This document shows, piece after piece, positions 34,518 through 45,007 of a stretch of DNA of 64,000 nucleotides (within the stretch, counting starts at the first letter, position 1; each line of letters opens with the position of its first letter). The stretch spans positions 101,867,632-101,931,631 of the forward strand of contig OU015496.1 of NCBI GenBank assembly GCA_907164885.2, given 5' to 3'. The stretch comes from Dolomedes plantarius. Its lineage: Eukaryota; Arthropoda; Arachnida; Araneae; Dolomedidae. A program made the translations under genes and the position numbers. The notes under the pieces were generated by a model that did not search any database, was not told where the DNA came from, and saw only the letters and a program-made list of their open reading frames with translations.

Positions 34518-35906
34518 GCCGCTTTTGGTGATCAGCGGTCGGATCCGTACCCGGTTCTGAAAGCAGAGTTCAGTATGCCAAATTGAGCCCATAGAAGTAT
34601 AGATTTTATTACGCCGCCGTAGCGAGGAGTGTTCAGAGGAAAACCTCCCCTTTTTCGAGGGAGTGATGTTTGAAGAATAGCAGTGCTTCGCGAAAGAAGA
34701 GGTCATCGACCCAAGAACGGAAGGAGTTCCCACGATGCTCCGGTGTTTTTCATGGTGCGTCCAAGAAGAGGGTGTGTTTTCAAGAGGGATCTGGCCCGTG
34801 TTTCCCCGCCGCAATGAAAATTGGGTGTTTCGCGTCTGATGGAGAGTTTCGTTTTCTGCGTATTGTGTGTGGTGTGCCATCCGTGTTGTGGAGAGTGTCT
34901 GCGAGTGACCGATGACGTTTCTGTGGTGGCCTGAAAAAAGGGGTGAGTACTGCTTTTAGATACTCAAAGTTGCATTGTTTTGTTTTTTTCGGATAGGTAT
35001 TTTTCGGAAATAATTTTAAGTTTTAAGTTGTGATGAATTGCTGGAAAATACATCAGTGCAATTGTTTTGTGGGGACAAAAGTAGTGTATTTTGCAACCGT
35101 AGTGTTTATATGTAACGTGTGAATGGCTAAGCTAGCCATGAAGTGGTTGTAATTCTTGTGGAGGGTAAGAACTACCCTGGCTGTATTGCCTAAAAGGTTT
35201 TTTAAAAAAATAGATACAAGTGGTATTTTTTTCTCAATAATTTTTTTAAACAGTTATTATTTGAGTTTTTGTTTTTTGTTTGGGTAAGCTACCAGTCGCA
35301 AACTGTTAAGAAAATAAATACAGTGGTATTTTTTTTTTGTTTCTCTCGATAATTTTTTTAAAGCATGTATTGAGAGTTTTTGAACGTTAACTAACGTTGT
35401 TAATTAGAAGCTTCTAATTGTTTTCAAAGGTTAACTAAGCTAGTGCCTTTGTGGATTGGATGTATAAACTGTATATTCCGGTAAATGCTTGTAGCGGTAT
35501 AAGTGTTGATTAATGTTTGCTACTTGGTTATTAATTGAGTTGTTTTATATAAAGATTGACTAAACTATTGCCTTTGTGGAAAATATACATCTGTATATCT
35601 CAATTATAGTAGCAGGATAAACGTTTATTCAACGACTTGCTATGTAGAAGTATTGATTTTGGTGTGTTATCGAATGTTAAAAAGGTTAATCTAATGTTTT
35701 GATGTTGAAAAAGTTATTATTGCAATTTGGAAAAGTTAAGCTAAAGTGTTATATATAATTTTTTTTTTGGTATTTGATTTGTTTATGTGTATGATCCCAT
35801 TGTAAAATACATGGTTTCACGAAGTAAATTTAATTGAAGGTGTTTTAGTTGTTTTGAGTTTTTTTTTTAATTTTCCTGACCTGTGCTTATAAATTTGTGA
35901 TTAATT
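34518..35906 (+). other. Leader region of the LTR retrotransposon
   Basis: Noncoding, about 1.4 kb, GC-rich to 34940 and then T-rich. A good 5' splice site (GG|GTGAGT, 34943) and a 3' splice site (CTTATCTTAG, 34932-like position 35932) could define an intron of about 990 bp, but splicing would join an in-frame stop to the ORF, so it does not supply an upstream start. The ORFs at 34485-34915 on both strands are not convincing. Confidence 0.5.
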
Positions 35907-37133
35907 TTGTGTGTAAAAATTGCTTATCTTAGTAAAGGTAGAAAGGCAGATTTGAAAGTTTTGGCGATGAGGTTGGGTCAACAGCCCGCCCCAGATGCTT
36001 TAATAATCCATCTAAAAAAATTAATAGAGAGCAGTCCAAATTACGAGGAGAATTTTGTTAGGGGTCTTCTAGAAACCATTATGCAAGACAGATTACAGCA
36101 GGAAAAAGCGGCTAGGGAGAAAGAGGAAAGAGATAGAATTTTGGCTAGGGAAAATCTTGGAAAAGATAGAATTTTGGCTATGGAAAATCTGGAAAAAGAA
36201 AGAGCTCTCGAATTACAACAATTGCAGATTATGTATCAGGCCCGTTTGGCGACCCTAGAATATCCCCAGAATACGGTAAAGGAAACAGTGAATTATGATT
36301 TTGAGCAAATGGAAGAGGGGAAGAAGACTCAAGTAGACTCTGCGGATATGCCGCAAGCGAAAAGGCTGTCCGGGAAAAAAATAGGTTCTCAGTCCGAGAA
36401 GAAAGAGGTAGATTTTTACTGTGAAAACAGTCGGAGGGCGGACCATGCTCCGCGAATTTGGGTGAAGGCGACAGGGGAAAATCTAGTTGAGTCGGGAAAA
36501 ATTACGACAGAGGAAAATGAGGGGGTAACCGTGCTGTGTTTTGAAAACATTCGGGGGGCGTCTGAGAAAGGCCGCAAGAGTTGTGGGGAAAGGAAGGAAA
36601 GTTTAATGTTAGGGCAGGAGGTCGATGAACCCGATGAACCCGATGAACCCGATTCGCGTTTGAAAGATAAGAACGAAGACATTGGGGGAGAGTTAGGAAA
36701 TTTCGGAATTGAAAAAGGGGTAAGGAATATGAGAGGAGGTGAAGAGCATGAAGGTAAAAGGATGTTAAGTTTGGAAAGGAATGTGAGAGAGGAGATAGCG
36801 ATTGAGGTAGAGATGGCGAATTCTGTGGTCGGTTCAGAAGCTGGAATTTCGGTTAAGAGATCAAGGTTACCTGCAAGGGCCAAATTGTCCAATCCTGAGA
36901 GTTTCGGTTTTTCTTTCGGGTTAGGAAGTAAACATCTTGCGTCGGAAGAGGTGACGAGAAAGAGTAAAGGGTTGATTTCGGAGGTAGATCGGTCGGCAGA
37001 GGTGATGAGAAAGAGTAAAGTGTTGATTTCGGAGGTAGATCGGTCGGGAGAGAGCTTGATGGACTTGTATTTCGTTTCGGGTGGTAAGCCTATGCATCTA
37101 CCTGTGGTTCACATGGGCATCACGTTTTTGTAA
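35907..37133 (+). CDS. Gag-like leader protein of the LTR retrotransposon (SAP-like plus coiled coil)
   Basis: The open frame is 408 codons but its first codon is TTG and a stop lies just upstream. The likely original start is at 35919, where ATT followed by GCTTATCTTAG stands where an ATG would be expected; the first real ATG is at 35967. Residues about 10-60 (GRKADLKVLAMRLGQQ..., LKKLIESSPNYEENFV) resemble the SAP-like N-terminal segment of arachnid Ty3/gypsy Gag proteins. Residues about 63-118 form a charged coiled coil with a repeated DRILA(R/M)ENL motif. Residues about 239-250 are DEPDEPDEPD. Two 17-residue direct repeats (51 bp each, 36948-36998 and 36999-37049) lie near the end. No capsid homology region, zinc knuckle or protease is seen. 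Role is inferred, not shown. Confidence 0.65.
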   Translation: MCVKIAYLSKGRKADLKVLAMRLGQQPAPDALIIHLKKLIESSPNYEENFVRGLLETIMQDRLQQEKAAREKEERDRILARENLGKDRILAMENLEKERALELQQLQIMYQARLATLEYPQNTVKETVNYDFEQMEEGKKTQVDSADMPQAKRLSGKKIGSQSEKKEVDFYCENSRRADHAPRIWVKATGENLVESGKITTEENEGVTVLCFENIRGASEKGRKSCGERKESLMLGQEVDEPDEPDEPDSRLKDKNEDIGGELGNFGIEKGVRNMRGGEEHEGKRMLSLERNVREEIAIEVEMANSVVGSEAGISVKRSRLPARAKLSNPESFGFSFGLGSKHLASEEVTRKSKGLISEVDRSAEVMRKSKVLISEVDRSGESLMDLYFVSGGKPMHLPVVHMGITFL

Positions 37134-37640
37134 TTTTTAATTATTAGTAAGTGGATAGCCCATGTTGAAAATCCAGATTAAATACACAGGAGGTTGATGT
37201 ACCTTGTATTGCTTGTTTGTGTTATTAAATTGATTTTTCTTTGTTCATGCAATAGAAAGGTATAGGATTGTTGTTTTTTGGTATGTGTATTTAAGTGTTT
37301 ATTAGTATTATTTTTGTTTCTTATCAGTGAATGAATATTGATTTATGGAAATTAAGTGTTTTTAGTGAAATGTCATCCCGTACAAAATAAATGCACTGAA
37401 CGCGAATTTAATAGGTAAATAAATTTTCAAAATTTTGGTTATGTGCTTTGTTAAATTTTGGTTGCAACTTGAGTGTTAAAGGTGGTGCTGACTATGTGTT
37501 TTTGTTTCAACTCCTCTGTATGCCGGTGCACAAACTGTGCTATTTGCCGGTGCACAAACTGTGCTATTGGTGCTGTAGGTGTGATCGACGGACAAACTTT
37601 TTCCTCTGCGAAGAAAAGGTTTCCTGGAGCGTGGAGGAGC
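37134..37640 (+). other. 3' untranslated part of the LTR retrotransposon
   Basis: AT-rich, with a perfect 24-bp direct repeat (TGCCGGTGCACAAACTGTGC plus four bases, 37521-37544 and 37545-37568). GTGGAGGAGC immediately before the 3' LTR is a weak polypurine tract. The ORFs here on both strands run into the LTR and are not credible. Confidence 0.6.
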
Positions 37641-38195
37641 TGTAGCGTACTGGAAATAGAGGTTATTTTTCCCGAAACCCCACAAGCTCTTGGAAAACAC
37701 AGCTGCGTGTTTTCAAGGAATGTGTTGTTCGGTTCCACCAGTTTCGGAACAAGTGGGGGAATTTAAGACCGTTTCCCTCACAAACAAGCCACTAAAGCTG
37801 TCAACTTAACTTTTCGGAATGTAAAAAAGTTCGGCTTCTCCAGAAGAACTGTCAGCCGATAATCTGGCGGCTTCTCCACCCTTTCTGAAAAATCCAGACA
37901 TTGAGAGGAGACGCTTCATAGATCCCGCACAGGGTAGACGTGTTTTTACTAGGCTCCTGTGTTGTCGGGCCGAAAATGGGCTTGGAGCGTGTATTTGTGA
38001 ATCTGCACGTAAAATTGAGTGAATTGTGTCGAAAGTGTTTAATGTTTAATTATTTTTGTAAATAAATCTTGTTAAGTTTGTTTTAAAAATTTGGCTTTCG
38101 TTTTAATTAGAACTCTGTCTTTCTTTGGTATGGATCAATAGTAGTAAAAATTTAAAAATGCCTCAGAGAGTTAACAGCCTTGTCGTGATGCCACA
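37641..38195 (+). repeat. 3' LTR
   Basis: Same sequence as the 5' LTR except for about 8 substitutions and three extra bases near 37678. Followed by the second copy of the CTGC target duplication. Confidence 0.93.
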
Positions 38196-38620
38196 CTGCA
38201 CTGCGACCAATCCAGTGGTGTGATAGTTCTCTGTTTAGAAATTTCGTAACCAGGCTTCAATGCTTGCATGGTTTGTAATTTATAAGGCTTAAAATGCCAT
38301 GTTTTTATCAACACAGTCCAAACGGTAGACTGAGGTATCCCAAGTTCACAACTAACACGAACTGTAGATTTCTTCGGACTGCGTAAAAAAGTCTCTCGCA
38401 CTCTTTCAACAGTCTCTGCTGAAACACCTGGTTGCCCTGGAATTTTTCCTTTACACAGGCATCCAGTTTCCTGGAACTGGTTGTACAACCTTCTGATACT
38501 CTGAGATATCGGTGCTTTATTTGCATGGTACTGTCTCCTGAATTCACGCTGAACAGTGATTACTGACTGACTTCTTGCAAAGGAGAGCACACAAAAAGCC
38601 TTCTCCTGCTTAGACGCCAT
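38196..38620 (-). pseudogene. mariner transposase, N-terminal part
   Basis: From the ATG at 38620 the minus strand reads MASKQEKAFCVLSFARSQSV, then FQETGCLCKGKIPGQPGVS, RSPKKSTVRVSCELGIPQST and VWTVLIKTWHFKPYKLQ. This is the paired helix-turn-helix DNA-binding region of arachnid-type mariner transposases, with the GRPRVS linker altered to GQPGVS. The frame then jumps to the WIGR region just before the LTR insertion: the first two thirds of the DDE domain are absent. Confidence 0.9.
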
Positions 38621-38812
38621 CTCCACTTCTTTTCAAAATTTCAAAAACAGTTTAATGACAACAGTGTTGCCATCAACTGAGAAAAGAAAATGTTACGAAT
38701 TAAAAATTTAACATTTTCCCTTTACGATTACCTACTTATTATAATTTTCTGTTTGTATTTATGGAAAATATTAAATTTTGTAATCGGATGATCCTTTTCT
38801 GATAACCCTGTA

Positions 38813-38877
38813 TATAGATACATACACACACACACACATATTATATACATGTGTGTGTGTGTGTGTGTTTTCTGTCC
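38813..38877. repeat. (CA)n/(TG)n microsatellite
   Basis: An ACACAC run, ATTATATACAT and a GTGTGT run form a near-palindrome just outside the mariner element. Confidence 0.93.
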
Positions 38878-39221
38878 AAAGGGTGTTAAGTCCAAAATGG
38901 GCTAAAATGAGTTATCAAACCAGGCATGTTTGAAAAATCAAGGGTTACTGCAGGGTACAGAAGCTAAGTCCGATTCCACTCCTAAATATTTTTATTCATC
39001 AGGGAAAATTTGGGATATGTGAAGCAAAACACAAACACGTGAGTGTTAAAGGGGTTATGTTCCAATCAAGGACTTAACAATCTTTACTCAACAAAAATAA
39101 AATTGGAATAATTTACTTTAAAAAAATTAAAAATTAAACTTAAAAAAACTGACTTTACAAAAGCCATTTTTTTTCGATCCCGTTTTTCTCAAAACTACGA
39201 TTTTGGACTTGACACTCTTTA
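38878..39221. mobile_element. Small MITE-like inverted-repeat element
   Basis: AAAGGGTGTTAAGTCCAAAA (38878 on) is matched, in reverse complement, by AAAGAGTGTCAAGTCCAAAA at the right (39202-39221). True outer ends and target duplication are not clear because a TG microsatellite adjoins the left side. Confidence 0.55.
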
Positions 39222-41274
39222 CACTGCAAACACAGATATAGTGAAACTTCTGAATGGCGGCCAGTAATGTTTCCGAAAGAAATGTGGCCGTGCAAAAGGG
39301 ATTCTATCTATATATAACATTTTCTCTATGGAGTCTGTAATCTCTTTAATTGTTTCTGAACAAAATATCTGGCCGTATCTAACCACTGCTCATCAATTCG
39401 CTCCTTTAATTGGCCAATTTTTGTTTATTGTATAAAGTTTAGTTTAATTTAAGGATGTGTGTGAGACTGTGTTTTGTTTATGGGCAAGCAAAAAGTATGT
39501 CTGGCCTTATTTCACTAGATTAGGATTGTGGGGTGATAGTTACGTATGCCCACATATTATTTTTTTAGTAAATATCAGCTTAATATCCAGATGGATGGTG
39601 GTTTTTGTGACTTTATAAGGTAATGGTAATATCTCTACGCATGGGAATCTTTTTGGAGTATTCTACAGGACCGTTTACTGTTTGGAAAGCGTGACGGCAA
39701 GTAGCTTAAGGGATAATATAGTTTTTAAAATAGGTTGTTTATAGATTCTGTTTAAGGAAAGGGGTTGTTGGAATAGGAAAATTTGGAATAATCAGAAATT
39801 AATTTTGAGAGTTAGTATTATTTCGTTGAATATATATAAAACCAGTATAAAATTCCAAAGGACACAAGCGGAGACAATCATGTACTTACATTGTAACGAG
39901 ATTTCTTTCTATATATACTTCCAACTAAAATTGCTTAGAAATGCCATTTTGGGCTCGTTCGGCAGGCGAACAAAGTAATTTCATTGGTTGCTGTCATCAT
40001 ACCATAATGTAAAATATCTCTAACAAAAATGGGGTTAATATGAAATACGAGTTTATCGTCAAAGATTAGAATTCATAACTCACCAGACTGGTGTGCATTA
40101 CTCAGCACCTCCCTTGGCCTACAAAACGAAACTGCACGAAATTTTTTTTACAAATACTTACAATGTGAGACGAAAACTCAGCTCTTTTCTATTAAATATT
40201 ATACGATAAAAGTTCTTTCAAATTAACAACTACGTGTTTAGTGAATTTCAAAATTATCTTCCTAGCTGTATGTCAGTTACTAGTGATAGACAAATAATGT
40301 ACGAAAACTTAGGACTTAATGCTTCATGGCAATATCTGATTTTTAACCCTGCCGAAGGAATTATTAAAAGAATAATTTTTCCCGAGAGATGCGACCTTTA
40401 TCATAAACAAGCCAAATCTTTAGTTATTGCCATAGGAAGAAAGCAAATATCAGAAACAAATTTAAATGAAAATCGTCACTTCGCCTAGCACTACAACGAG
40501 AAACCAAATTAAGCGATTCCCGGCCAGAATGACGAAAGAAACATAAAAAAACAATTGTGCGAGAAAACACTTAGGCAAGCCAAAAGCACTTGACAGATGG
40601 CTAAAAATAATCAAAGAAGAGAAATATATTAGTTAAAATTAATGAACTTTGGATAAAATTTAAACTGCCTGAATTAAAGAGGAAAACTAAACTTTAAAAA
40701 ATATTATTGTGATCGTGAAAAGATAGGATAGTTAACTATCATTAAACACTTTGATGCTAAAATGTGATTTCCAGTTTTAAACTTTTATAATTAAATATTC
40801 CTTAAGATAAAAGAGATGTAGTTAAAGAAGAGAGAGATAAAGCAGAATTGCAAGCAGTATACTAAGAAATAAAGATATAATCAAGAAGTAAGAAAAAAAT
40901 GCGCAGCTTAATTCAGAGAATTTCACTTCATAATTTTGAAATAAATTTCCTACTTTTTTTCATCAATTCAGCTGATATTTCTTGCGAGATAAAAAGTATA
41001 GATTTCTCAGGAGTTGAATTACGGCCGCTTGTATAGTATTTCTGATTAAGATTTCGTTGCAACACGTTCTATTCACACAAGCTACTACAGTTTGGTAACC
41101 CAAACGAGTTAATACCAAAGTGCAAATTACTTCGTCGCTATAAAGCTTCCGACGTCAATAAAAGTAGGTAGAATCCAAATTTCTGTAACATTCTTACTGT
41201 AGTTTAAGAGATTCATTTTTCAACTCTCTGGAGAAAAAATATAAATAATTTTTTTAAAATTATTTATATTTTAA

Positions 41275-41276
<2 letters not shown>
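39222..41276. other. No gene recognised
   Basis: The ORF at 40234-40488 (84 codons, non-ATG start) has no family features that I recognise. The rest is AT-rich. Confidence 0.5.

Positions 41277-41330
<54 letters not shown>
41277..41330. repeat. (TC)n(TA)n microsatellite
   Basis: CTCTCTC run followed by a TA run. Confidence 0.95.
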
Positions 41331-41394
41331 TATAACTATAATTTGAGTTGCTTTCTTGATCCAAATGGCCTGCTTTCCATTATGAGATTTTTTT

Positions 41395-41610
41395 GTTTGT
41401 TTGTTTTTGTTTTTGGAGGGTGAGGTTGTATACCGTACAGAATATTCTAATGAATCAAAATACTTGAAATTAATAAAATTCACCTATGGCAGGAAATGTA
41501 TACCCGACGTGGCAACAGCACAATAAATAAATAAATAAATAAATAATATATAAATATATATATATATGTGTGGGTGTGTGTGTGTATATGTGTGTAGGGA
41601 ATAGCAGCAC
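41395..41610 (-). repeat. Dispersed repeat fragment (inverted relative to 31380-31455) plus microsatellite
   Basis: The (TTTG)n run and GGAGGGTGAGGTTGTATACC are the reverse complement of the CAAA-tailed segment at 31405-31455. An (AATA)n run and TA/TG tracts follow (41520-41600). Confidence 0.7.
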
Positions 41611-42232
41611 AAAGCATTTAACTATAAAAAGCAACTTATTGTTACTTAAATGAGGTTAAAGTATTAGAATAAATACAGCCACACTACAAGCGCTTAACGG
41701 TCAAATCAGTATCCGATCTCAAGAAACCTAGTTAAATCTCTAATTTAATCAGATAAAGCAATGCTACTTTGAGATATAAAGTAAATTTGGACTGTAGAAA
41801 TTCGCCTTATTCACGTTCAAGACAATTCTGGTGCTTTAAGACAATTCTGGTATCTTTTTTCAGTTTCAGTGAACACAGACTCAAGCTAATGCTAAGAACT
41901 CACACATCTTTAGCACATAGACGCCCCCTTTCATAGCTGCAGTGTTGACAGAAAATGAGAATTTTCACTTCTCGGTTGAGACATTGGTTAAAATTTTGCT
42001 TGTAGTCGATGGCCGTTTTAGAAAGAATGGTTTGGAAAGCATAGAAAAAAAATTGCAAACTTTAAAAGATAGTAACAGCCAGTTACAACCCATGAATCTA
42101 ATTTAAACGGGATGGATTCTTATTATATAAAACAATTTTTATAAAATTTAAAGAAATGTAAAATTCTCTTATTAAAATGAAGTCAAATTTAACCCGATTT
42201 CAAACTGTTGTACAGTAAATACAACCTAAGTA
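41611..42232. other. No gene recognised
   Basis: AT-rich. A short direct repeat AAGACAATTCTGGT occurs at about 41819 and 41838. Confidence 0.5.
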
Positions 42233-42980
42233 CAGGGTGGTCATAAAAAAATTTTTTTGCCGATATATGTAACTCTAGCGGCTGTTCCGTTCAACCGATC
42301 GAGTTGAGATTTCATATGTAGTTATTCAAAGGTATGAGCTCGGGATTCTGTGAACAGCAACAAAGTGGCGCTCACGGTTACGGTTGTAGGTACAGAAACT
42401 TCAAATTTTTGAATGGCAGTGCCCACTTTCTCCCGTCGCAAAATGCTCAGCGCATGCGAAAACCCTAAAGAGCGTTGGAACGGTACGTGTATCACAAAAA
42501 ACGGAAGCGTTATGCATGCACAAAAATAGCTCTGCAAACGGTCACCAAAAGCACGATCGGGGCGCACGGAGGAAATTTGCATATGACAGAGGCAAGGCAC
42601 TAATCACTGATGACAGCACAGATCGGACAAAAGAAAACTTTTATTTGGATTATACATTTTCCACATGGGTGCCATCTTAGGCCGTTCGTAGAGCTGGTTT
42701 TTGTGCGTGCATAATGCGTTCGTTTTTTGTGATACACGTACCGTTCCAACGCTCTTTAGTTCCTTCGCATGCATTTTGCGACGGTAAAAAGTGGGCGTTG
42801 CCCTTCGAGAATTTCGAGTTTCTGTACCTATAACAGTAACCGTGAGCGCTACTTGGTTGACGTTCATAGAATTCCGAGCTCATACCTCTGAATAGCTATA
42901 TCTGAAATCTCATCTCGATCGGTTGAACGAAACAGCCGCTAGAGGTCCATATATCGGCAAATTTTTCTATGACCACCCTG
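42233..42980. mobile_element. 748-bp fold-back (long inverted repeat) element
   Basis: CAGGGTGGTCATA at 42233 and its counterpart TATGACCACCCTG ending at 42980 are the tips of arms of about 305-315 bp (42233-42547 and about 42677-42980) with TA outside both ends. Shared internal blocks include AAAGAGCGTTGGAACGGTAC and GTGTATCACAAAAAACG. The unique centre is about 130 bp. TA targets and CAGGGTG tips fit the Tc1/mariner group. The ORFs at 42322-42883 lie in the arms and match no known family. Confidence 0.93.
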
Positions 42981-44340
42981 TACACACAAAAGGAAATTCC
43001 TATTGCATAGATAATGAGATTTTTCGAATAATAATTTACCGACACTCTGTTGGTCATAATAAATCCTCAAACATCCTAAAGCATTTACGACTGTCCACAA
43101 AAAATTTACGACTTAGCTCTAGAATTTAATAACAGAAATATTTAACTTTATTTTTGCAGCTCAGTAATTTACTTTTCCAGAATCGGTTTATATCCAAAGA
43201 TTTTTTACAAATTTTCAGTTTACCATTTTCACGTTTGCTTCAGGAAATTTTCTTTTCTTTTATAAAAATAAAGACTCAATATGGAGACATTTATTCGCTA
43301 ATCATGAAAAAGTTTTGTATTCATAATTTCAGTGGGGAATATTTTTAATAAATTATTTCATTTTTACATATATTTTTTGGAAGCAAGGAATTTCAATTAC
43401 AGTTGTTTTGAATAAATCCTATGTTGTGACCTTAATCTATTTCAATGATAAACTGTGAAAAGGCCCGTTATTTATAAAATTTCCAAATGGAAATATCATA
43501 CGTTACTGGCTCAATCAATCAGTGAGTTTCAGTAAAACGAATCTTCAAATGTATATATTCATTCTGTTGAATCTATGAGTTAAGATGGCTAATATAATTT
43601 AAAATTGCATAGTTCATAATGTTAGTGAGACGCATGATATATCTAGGGCATAAGACAAAAACTAGGGCAAAGACCAAAATGAAATATTTTAAACCAATTG
43701 ATGCAAATTAAATGCAAATTTCTCATGGAAAAATGAAACTCTTAAATATAGTTTAAGTATACAAATAGACCAAAGAATGATTAAATAGATACGATGCTTC
43801 AGTGTCAAAAACAACAATGTCCGTTAAAAAATATTCGATTTTTTTTCCTCAATTTTAGAATTTACTAACGATTGGAAGCAAAATTCATGTCTTTTACATC
43901 ACATATTTTATCTCTGTAATATAAAATAAAAGTAATTACATTTTCTGATAAAAAAAATTTTTCAGCTAAAATATGAGTCTTGTCAACGTAATACAAGAAT
44001 AGTTTGATCAGCGCTAACAGAGAAGCAGATGTTGCAACTTTAATTAAGAACTCCGTTTTCTCGTCTACATTTTTTCTGCATTAACTACATACAGCGTCTA
44101 TTATCGTCATATAAGATACCAGCTCGATGTCGTAGTAGTTGTAGTTGTTTTCTCCCAACGGTAATCCTTATTGAAGCGTGAGTTGATGTTTTTTTCCCCA
44201 TTATGAAATTCGGAACTGATTAAAGAACCAAATATCCCCGTCACCACAAGGGCGGAGGGAAAATGTAGACGCTCATAAAATTTTTCGGTGAGCCCAGTAA
44301 ACATTCCTGAGCAAGTTTCGTAAAAGTTTTCCTGATCAAG

Positions 44341-44342
<2 letters not shown>
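42981..44342. other. No gene recognised
   Basis: AT-rich. The ORFs at 42923-43348 overlap the fold-back end or T-rich sequence and are not credible. Confidence 0.5.

Positions 44343-44391
<49 letters not shown>
44343..44391. repeat. (TA)n microsatellite
   Basis: TA run directly left of the putative solo LTR. Confidence 0.96.
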
Positions 44392-44394
<3 letters not shown>

Positions 44395-44910
44395 CACGGA
44401 GCGTGCTTTGCTCTCGTGTTTAAATCGATGTTATGCAGTCAATACATACATTAAATAACTGGAGGAGTAGTAGGCCACGAAGGAAGTAGTCCAATTACAA
44501 TAACTTCTTATTTATTGATTCTCATAATTTTACCAATGCTCCAGGGTAAGCAATTCGCTCCACCATTTTGTCGACCTACCCGGCACGACGGCCGCGAGCT
44601 TCCGCTCTCAACGAAATTCCCATCTAATCTACCGCCAAAACTTAATTTCCTCCGAGCTCCTGCTGCACGGCGCATGTGCAGACCTGAACCTTGGTCATCT
44701 GGACCCTTAGTAATGCTGATCGTACAATTTAACTTCGCGCCCAAAGACCTGTACCTTTCTAAAAATAAATCCTCTCGCCTAGAATTCTTCGCTTTCCGCT
44801 CAAAGTCGCTTTTAAAGGATGATTCCCCACTGAAAAATACGCGCACTTTGTAAATGAAACCCCCTTTCTCCATACTTCTCAACTATATTTTGACAGTTCA
44901 GTTATGTTTT

Positions 44911-44914
<4 letters not shown>
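44392..44914 (-). mobile_element. Probable solo LTR
   Basis: A 523-bp GC-richer island starts TGACACGGAGC and ends GTTATGTTTTGACA, i.e. on the minus strand TGTCAAAACATAAC...GTGTCA, with TG/CA ends. On that strand AATAAATAAGAAGTT (about 44512) provides a polyadenylation signal. It sits inside a TA microsatellite, so a target duplication cannot be read. No PBS, interior or second LTR adjoins it. The overlapping ORFs of 112 and 124 codons on opposite strands are shadows of its base composition. Confidence 0.45.
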
Positions 44915-44980
<66 letters not shown>

Positions 44981-45007
44981 CACACACATACATATATATG
45001 TACATAT
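44915..45007. repeat. (TA)n with CACA interruptions
   Basis: TA run and short CACACA/TACATA stretches between the solo LTR and the next element. Confidence 0.95.

Larger units (their letters stand above)
33966..38195 (+). mobile_element. Non-autonomous LTR retrotransposon
   Basis: Two direct repeats (33966-34517, 552 bp; 37641-38195, 555 bp) start TGTAGCG and end GCCACA. CTGC is duplicated outside (33962-33965 and 38196-38199). I count about 8 substitutions and one 3-bp indel between the LTRs, roughly 1.5%. The interior (3.1 kb) holds one long ORF and no protease, RT, RNase H or integrase. Strand is assigned from the ORF and from AATAAA-type signals in the LTR. Confidence 0.93.
33644..38810 (-). 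mobile_element. mariner-type element, split by an LTR retrotransposon
   Basis: TIRs of about 100 bp: the left begins CAGGATTATCAGGAAAGAAT (33644) and the right, in reverse complement, CAGGGTTATCAGAAAAGGAT (38810), both continuing through ATTACAAAATTTAATATTTT. TA lies outside both ends (33642-33643, 38811-38812). Without the 4.2-kb insertion the element is about 0.93 kb, shorter than an intact mariner, and its transposase lacks the central catalytic region, so it was already defective when the LTR element arrived. Confidence 0.93.

Noticed and set aside
34485..34915. 131-codon minus and 81-codon plus ORFs in the LTR-element leader
   Set aside because: They overlap the LTR end and leader on opposite strands and show no family motif. 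Composition explains both.
34943..35932. Intron giving an upstream start to the LTR-element ORF
   Set aside because: Donor GG|GTGAGT and acceptor CTTATCTTAG look good, but the joined frame has an in-frame TGA nine bases before the junction.
36416..36892. 158-codon minus-strand ORF
   Set aside because: It lies antisense to the LTR-element ORF and mirrors its Glu/Lys/Arg-rich codons as Ser/Phe/Leu; a shadow.
40234..40488. 84-codon ORF as a gene
   Set aside because: Non-ATG start, AT-rich codon use and no recognisable motif; not distinguishable from chance.
42322..42883. Coding genes in the fold-back element
   Set aside because: The ORFs sit in the inverted arms, mirror each other and have no recognised domain.
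44508..44882. Overlapping 124-codon minus and 112-codon plus ORFs
   Set aside because: They occupy the same GC-rich solo-LTR candidate on opposite strands; neither has a domain.
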